NCBI GenBank assembly: GCA_963761705.1
Contig: CAVXHK010000001.1
Location: 992,001 to 1,056,000 of the forward strand
Reading direction: 5' to 3'
DNA from: CAVVKW01 sp963761705
Lineage (GTDB): Bacteria; Verrucomicrobiota; Verrucomicrobiia; Chthoniobacterales; JAATET01
DNA length: 64,000 bases
Numbering within the stretch: position 1 is the first letter of the stretch; each line of letters opens with the position of its first letter. The notes beneath the pieces were generated by a model, which did not search any database, was not told the origin of the DNA, and worked only from the letters and a program-made list of their open reading frames with translations. The position numbers were made by a program, and so were the translations under genes. Positions 59,584-64,000 of the stretch are shown here, piece by piece.

Positions 59584-60045
59584 ATGCAACTGACGTCCTA
59601 CACTGATTATGGCCTGCGGGTTTTGGTTTATTTGATGAGTCAACCGGAGCGCCGGGCGACGACGCGGGAGATCGCGGAGGCCTACGGGATTTCGCTGAAT
59701 CACCTGACGAAGGTGACGAAGGATTTGACGAAGGCCGGGTGGTTGATCGGGACGCGGGGAGCGGGCGGAGGCGTTCGGTTGGCGGAGCACACGCCGGACG
59801 TGCGGCTGGGCGACATCGTGCGGCACACGGAGAGTTTTGAGTTGCTGGAGTGTTTCAATCTGAAGACGAACACGTGCGGGATCGCGCGGTGTTGCCAGCT
59901 ACGCGGGGTGCTCTTTGAAGCGAAAAAAGCGTTTCTCGAGGTATTGGATGCGAAGACGCTCCGGGATGTCACCGGGAACGCGGATGCTCTGCGGCGGCAT
60001 TTTAGCGAGGCGCTATCCACGGATTCGGTCGGCGAGCGTTCCTAG
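59584..60045 (+). CDS. Rrf2-family regulator, NsrR-like
   Basis: From the ATG at 59584 the product is 153 residues starting MQLTSYTDYGLRVLVYLMSQ, the typical NsrR start, with a winged helix (AEAYGISLNHLTKVTKDLTK). Three cysteines sit in ECFNLKTNTCGIARCCQL (near residues 93-110), spaced as Fe-S ligands (C-x7-C, then C-x5-C). NsrR senses nitric oxide through such a cluster. Thirteen further codons upstream are open but not conserved. No nitric-oxide detoxification gene is adjacent, so its targets lie elsewhere. Confidence 0.85.
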   Translation: MQLTSYTDYGLRVLVYLMSQPERRATTREIAEAYGISLNHLTKVTKDLTKAGWLIGTRGAGGGVRLAEHTPDVRLGDIVRHTESFELLECFNLKTNTCGIARCCQLRGVLFEAKKAFLEVLDAKTLRDVTGNADALRRHFSEALSTDSVGERS

Positions 60046-60145
60046 TCGATCGCTGGGCAGGGCATTCGGGGAGTGCTTTTCATCCTTTAGATAATTTCCG
60101 GTCCGGATCGGTTCGCGTTACCGATGGGGTGAGTCAAATCCGACC

Positions 60146-61756
60146 ATGAAATTACTCCAAACGCATCTTTCCCTCCTCCTGGCTGGCGCGGCGCTGGCCT
60201 TCATTAGTCCGCCGTTGTCCGCGCAAGTCGACCACCGGATTGTGGCCGAGACGGGCGAGGACGTGTATCCGGCGTTCCCCGGGTTCCAAACTTACGAGGC
60301 GTTTTCGGATCCGGCGTTGTTTCCACAAAGCCCGGCGATCAATAGCGGTGGCGACGTTGCGACGTGGGCACGGTTGTCGGGCTTTGGAATCACCGACGGG
60401 GTGGATGGGGATCATCTGCTGCTGCTTCGGCCGACAGGTGGGGCGATGGTCGTGGCGAGGCAGGGTGACGCAATCCCGGGCGGGGGGCCTGATTACCAAG
60501 AATTTGAACGTCCGCGGATTGACGATGGAGGCGCGGTGGCGTTCTACGCCGATTTGTCGGCCTCGGGCTTCATGGTGGGGCGGTGGCCGGGGGCGAATCC
60601 GACTCAGGTCGTCTATCGGCGATTTGTTTCTCAGGTTGGTCCGCTGATCGACGTTGACCTTGGCCTGCCAGCGATCACGATTCTGGCGGACGGGACGGTG
60701 GCCGCTGCGACGCGTTTGGGTGGGAACGTCAACGCAACCAATAACCGTGCGGTCGTCGCGAAGGGGCTGGGTGGCGTCAACGTGCTGGTGTTTCGACGCG
60801 ATCTTTTGGTCCCGGCAGTGGGGGCGAATCTCGGGGTCGTGGAGAAACTGGCGATGGGGAGCCTCTCGAATGCGGTCATGCTGGTGACGCTCGACGGGGG
60901 ACCGGCGGGGATGGAGAGCACGATCCTCGCGTATCGTCCGAATGGGACGTTCACCGTGGTGGCTCGCGAGGGCGTGGCAGCGCCGGGCGTGGCCGGGACA
61001 AATTTTTCGGATGTGATCAGTGCCGAGGTGGCCTTCAACGGGACGAACGTTGCGTTTTCGGCGAAGGTCTTTGGTCCGGGGATCGTCGGCACGAACAACA
61101 GCGGGCTCTGGGTCGGGCCTCCGGAAAGTCCGGTTCTCCGCGTGCGCGAGGGCTCGGCTGCTCCGGGCGTGGCGGGGGCGACGCTGGGGGACATTGGTGC
61201 GGTCTCGATCAACGCGGATGGCCGCGTGGCGTTCTTTGCGGCGCTGCTCGGCGGCGGGGGTGGCGTGTGGGTGGAGAATGACGCCGGGGAGTTTGTCCCG
61301 GTGGGATTTTCCGGGATGCCGAGTCCGAAGGCGGGGGATCCGCGGAACCTCGCGACGGTGCAGTTTTTCAATGGCGACGATGGGCTGAGCGATGGCGGGG
61401 AGCTGGTGTTCATTGGGCAGTTCTTTGGTGGCGACCAGATGGTGATTGCGGCGCGGGTGCTGCCGACGGCGGTCGTGGATGGGGCGAAACCGACGGTCCG
61501 GATCACGGGTGGACGGGTGGAGCGGACGGACCGGGTGCGCTTCCGGGTGCGGGGACGGGCTTCGGATGACGCGGGGTTGGCCCGGGTCGAGGTGAAGGTG
61601 GGCCGGCAAAAGTGGCGGCCGGCGCGGGGTCTCGAACGCTGGCGGACGCGGAAACCGATCCGGCTGCGGACGGACCGCACGCGCGTCAAAGTGCGGGCGT
61701 TGGATCAGTCCGGGAAAATTTCAAAAATCGAAAAACAAGTGGTGATTCGGCGATGA
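60146..61756 (+). CDS. exported protein, first of a tandem paralogous pair
   Basis: The 536-residue product has a signal peptide (to about residue 26, LSAQ), then repeated units of the type DGTVAAATRLGGN, ADGRVAFFAALLGGG with NNSGLWVGPPESPVLRVREG, as in DUF7453-type proteins with beta-propeller-like repeats. Its end (about 460-536) is a separate basic module, PTVRITGGRVERTDRVRFRV then RGRASDDAGLARVEVKVG, an Ig-like fold ending in a basic tail. The stop overlaps the next gene as ATGA. Function unknown; extracellular or surface location likely. Confidence 0.7.
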   Translation: MKLLQTHLSLLLAGAALAFISPPLSAQVDHRIVAETGEDVYPAFPGFQTYEAFSDPALFPQSPAINSGGDVATWARLSGFGITDGVDGDHLLLLRPTGGAMVVARQGDAIPGGGPDYQEFERPRIDDGGAVAFYADLSASGFMVGRWPGANPTQVVYRRFVSQVGPLIDVDLGLPAITILADGTVAAATRLGGNVNATNNRAVVAKGLGGVNVLVFRRDLLVPAVGANLGVVEKLAMGSLSNAVMLVTLDGGPAGMESTILAYRPNGTFTVVAREGVAAPGVAGTNFSDVISAEVAFNGTNVAFSAKVFGPGIVGTNNSGLWVGPPESPVLRVREGSAAPGVAGATLGDIGAVSINADGRVAFFAALLGGGGGVWVENDAGEFVPVGFSGMPSPKAGDPRNLATVQFFNGDDGLSDGGELVFIGQFFGGDQMVIAARVLPTAVVDGAKPTVRITGGRVERTDRVRFRVRGRASDDAGLARVEVKVGRQKWRPARGLERWRTRKPIRLRTDRTRVKVRALDQSGKISKIEKQVVIRR

Positions 61757-63360
61757 ATGCAAAAAAGACAATGAGCGTGGTGTTGGCAGGGTTGGCGTTG
61801 GTCGGAACGGCGGGTGCCGACGTGGGTTATCGGGTGCTGGCGGAGACGGGCGAAGTGGTTTCTCCGGCGGCACCCCTCGTGACTTACCGGGAGTTTTTCG
61901 ACGGTGGGTTGTTCAGCCAAAGTGCGGCGATCAATCGTGCCGGAGAGCTGGCGGTTTGGGCGCGGCTGCAGGGGCCCGGGATCGTGGCGGGATCGAACGA
62001 CGATCATTTGCTGGGGATCGACGCCGCGGGGGGGGCGACGGTGATTGCGCGGCAGGGCGACGTCGTTCCTGATGCGGTGAGTCCGACGTTCGAGACGTTC
62101 CAGCGGCCGAGGATCAACGAGGCTGGTCAGGTCGCGTTTAAGACCGGTCTGGACGACACGACCCCGCCGTTCGATGAGCGGGTGTATCGCTGGACCATGG
62201 CGGGTGGACTGGAGACGGTTTACGAAAAAGGGGGTGGGTCGCAGCTGAATGCGGTAGTGAGTATTGCGCTGGGGCGATCGGCGCTGACGCTGCTGGAGGA
62301 TGGAAATCTTGCGGTGTCGAGTTTGCTGACCGGGATCGGGGTGACGGTCGGAGTGAATGACGGGGCGATCGTGATGAAGGATGGCGCAGCGAACGTGGGG
62401 TCGTTCTTCCGGAACGATCCGGCTCCGGTGCCGGGATCGACGCTGGGAGTGATCTCGAAGATGTTCGTGGAAGACCCGTTGCGGCCGGCCTTTTTGACGA
62501 CACTCGATGGGCCGGCCGCCGGGGAGGATTCGGCGATCCTGGTGGGATTTCCGAATGGTTTGCTGACGGTCGTCGCGCTCGAGGGGCAGCCGGCGCCGGG
62601 GATTCCGGGTGCGGTCTTTGCGGATCTGTTGCCGGCGAGTCTGGCTTACAATGGATCGTTGATCGTGTTCCGGGCGACGGTGGAAGGCGGGGGCGTGGGG
62701 CCGACGAATAATACGGCGCTCTGGGCCGGTAATCCGGCGAATCCGACGCTGCGGCTGCGTGAGGGCGACCCGGCGCCAGGGGTGGCCGGGCGGGTGCTCG
62801 CGAATTTTGCTTCGGTGGCAATCAATGCCGCAGGGCGAATCGCGTTCAGCGCGTCGCTGGTCGGCGGTGGGTTTGGGGTTTGGCTGGCGGATGATGCGGG
62901 GGCCTTTGTGCCGGTGGCGTTTCCGGGGATGGCGAGCCCGAAGCTGGGTGATGGCCGGGCGGTGAGCACGGCCTTTTTCTTCAATAGCGAGAACGGGCTG
63001 AGCGACGCGGGTGAATTGGCGTTAACGCTGCGGTTTGCGGGTGGAGAAGAGATGGTGGTGACGGCGCGCTCGGTGGTGCCGGATGAGGTGCGTCCGGTCG
63101 TGCGGATCGACGGGAAGAAGCGGGTCGTGACGCAGCGGCCGCGCTTCCGCGTGAAGGGTCGGGCGAGCGACGATGCCGGACTGGCGCGGGTCGAATACCG
63201 GGTCGGGTCAAAAAAATGGCGGCCGACGAAGGGTCTCAGTCGCTGGAAGGTTCGGAAGCCGATCCGGCTGCGCGCCAAGAAAACGCGGGTGCGAGTCCGG
63301 GCGATCGACGCGGCGGGGAACGTCTCCCAAATCAAGCGGCAGGTTCTCATTGTCCGCTGA
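61753..63360 (+). CDS. exported protein, second of a tandem paralogous pair
   Basis: From the ATG at 61753 the product is 535 residues, with a signal peptide (MNAKKTMSVVLAGLALVGTA) and the same organisation as the previous gene: YRVLAETGEVVSP, INRAGELAVWARLQG, LRLREGDPAPGVAGR and the terminal module KGRASDDAGLARVEYRVGSK. By eye the pair is about 45-50% identical, so it is an old duplication. They are translationally coupled. A longer upstream reading overlaps the first gene and is not real. Confidence 0.7.
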   Translation: MNAKKTMSVVLAGLALVGTAGADVGYRVLAETGEVVSPAAPLVTYREFFDGGLFSQSAAINRAGELAVWARLQGPGIVAGSNDDHLLGIDAAGGATVIARQGDVVPDAVSPTFETFQRPRINEAGQVAFKTGLDDTTPPFDERVYRWTMAGGLETVYEKGGGSQLNAVVSIALGRSALTLLEDGNLAVSSLLTGIGVTVGVNDGAIVMKDGAANVGSFFRNDPAPVPGSTLGVISKMFVEDPLRPAFLTTLDGPAAGEDSAILVGFPNGLLTVVALEGQPAPGIPGAVFADLLPASLAYNGSLIVFRATVEGGGVGPTNNTALWAGNPANPTLRLREGDPAPGVAGRVLANFASVAINAAGRIAFSASLVGGGFGVWLADDAGAFVPVAFPGMASPKLGDGRAVSTAFFFNSENGLSDAGELALTLRFAGGEEMVVTARSVVPDEVRPVVRIDGKKRVVTQRPRFRVKGRASDDAGLARVEYRVGSKKWRPTKGLSRWKVRKPIRLRAKKTRVRVRAIDAAGNVSQIKRQVLIVR

Positions 63361-63532
63361 CGCTGCGAGCGTCTGCGGGTCAGGTCGGGGACGAAACTGG
63401 CAAGGCCGGCGGTCAGTATTTTCGATTTCGGATTTCGGATTGGACCTGGCGCGTTCGTCGGAGTCTTAGCTGGGGCCGCTTTCGACTCTCCGGCTTGTGC
63501 GGAGGATCTTGAGAAGGTAGGGATCACTGGAG
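63361..63532. other. intergenic region
   Basis: A short tandem word, TTTCGGATTTCGGATTGG (about 63420-63442), is the only structure I see. The promoter of the next gene must be here. Confidence 0.4.
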
Positions 63533-64000
63533 ATGAAATCTCTGGGAAAATCGGCGAAGATTAGTCCGGAGGCGCGGGAGGCGCTCGATCAGCTCGGGAA
63601 AGCCGGGAGCGCGCGGGAGTTTATTGACGGCGTGTTTGGACTGATGCCGAAATTGCTGCCGCTCCATCTGACGGCGTTCGGCTATCGGACGATTGGGTAT
63701 CGACCGACGACGGTGATTCATTCGAATGGGGAGCGGTTTACTGCGGCGGGTGCGCCGAGCTTGATCGTGGGGAATCCCGCTGAGGACCACGTGATGAAGG
63801 GACCGAAACGGTCGGTGGAGAAGTTGTCGGATTTCCTGCCCTCGGGAGAGGAGCTGAAGCGGCTTCCATTTTACCTCGAGGTGATGAAGCCGGGTGGATG
63901 GCGTTATGGGTGTGGTCTGGCATTCTGGGAGCCGGATCCGGAGAGTCGTGATTTGACGGCGTTTGTCTGCGCCCTGCGAACGGAGGAGCAGGGGGATTTT
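63533..64000 (+). CDS. possible regulator, partial at the window end
   Basis: The 156 codons in the window start MKSLGKSAKISPEAREALDQ and have no stop. The region (FIDGVFGLMPKLLPLHLTAF, later FYLEVMKPGGWRYGCGLAFW) looks like a GAF-type sensory domain. It resembles the N-terminal part of LuxR-type regulators, including the one at 58168-59409, in layout but weakly. Whether a DNA-binding domain follows lies beyond the window. Confidence 0.4.
   Translation, partial: MKSLGKSAKISPEAREALDQLGKAGSAREFIDGVFGLMPKLLPLHLTAFGYRTIGYRPTTVIHSNGERFTAAGAPSLIVGNPAEDHVMKGPKRSVEKLSDFLPSGEELKRLPFYLEVMKPGGWRYGCGLAFWEPDPESRDLTAFVCALRTEEQGDF

Noticed and set aside
1..64000. tRNA, rRNA or riboswitch genes
   Set aside because: I looked for conserved tRNA T-loop words and rRNA stretches in intergenic regions and saw none; a covariance search would be needed to exclude small RNAs.

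Overview
The window is high-GC bacterial DNA with dense, mostly co-oriented operons. Gene content points to a Gram-negative envelope: CreD, an ExbB/ExbD/TonB set, an AsmA-like exported protein and many Sec signal peptides. A long MoxR/DUF58/BatA/VWA cluster, a GxxExxY gene, DUF1802, a large exported hydrolase beside HexNAc-salvage genes, and several families of short dispersed intergenic repeats suggest Verrucomicrobiota (Opitutales-like). That placement is an inference from gene content; there is no rRNA or other phylogenetic marker in the window, and I saw no tRNA.

Layout. Positions 1-5860 carry a partial DUF1802 gene, a PHP-domain gene, an exported protein and a creD-creB-creC envelope-stress module. 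Positions 5880-12300 are an accessory island with lower GC: an IS481-like element with repeated subterminal motifs, a remnant gene, an IS3-family element, and then a minus-strand gene-cassette array with three near-identical attC sites and no integrase (a CALIN). The array holds a MazF/PemK toxin whose antitoxin gene is frameshifted. Positions 12340-23247 look like a sugar locus. It has a LacI regulator, a Gfo/Idh oxidoreductase and a 1215-residue exported hydrolase-like protein. It then has a tight operon of nucleotidyltransferase, NahK-like kinase, UDP-sugar 4-epimerase, PIG-L deacetylase and NagB. Three copies of one LacI-type palindrome sit at its two control regions.

Positions 23254-41410 are envelope genes: an AsmA-like protein (frame-broken), then a minus-strand cluster (MORN-type protein, membrane protein, MoxR, exported membrane protein, GxxExxY, ABC ATPase, ABC permease, DUF58, BatA/VWA, large VWA) and an ExbB-ExbD-TonB operon whose tonB is frame-broken. 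Positions 41570-53031 hold an unknown exported protein, a DUF4126 protein, a second large VWA protein, a divergent pair of paralogous glycosyltransferase-like genes (one frame-broken), an MFS transporter, SbtA/SbtB, BioB and an RpiB of the mycobacterial type. Positions 53091-64000 hold an exonuclease-DNA ligase fusion, a membrane metalloprotease, a photolyase, a LuxR regulator divergent from an NsrR-like Rrf2 regulator, two tandem paralogous exported proteins and a partial gene.

Two themes cut across the window. First, five genes are broken by a single base, and three of the breaks fall in homopolymer runs that are each one base short; this is either sequence error or real decay. Second, at least four families of short repeats sit at gene edges, and one copy lies in frame inside a coding sequence.
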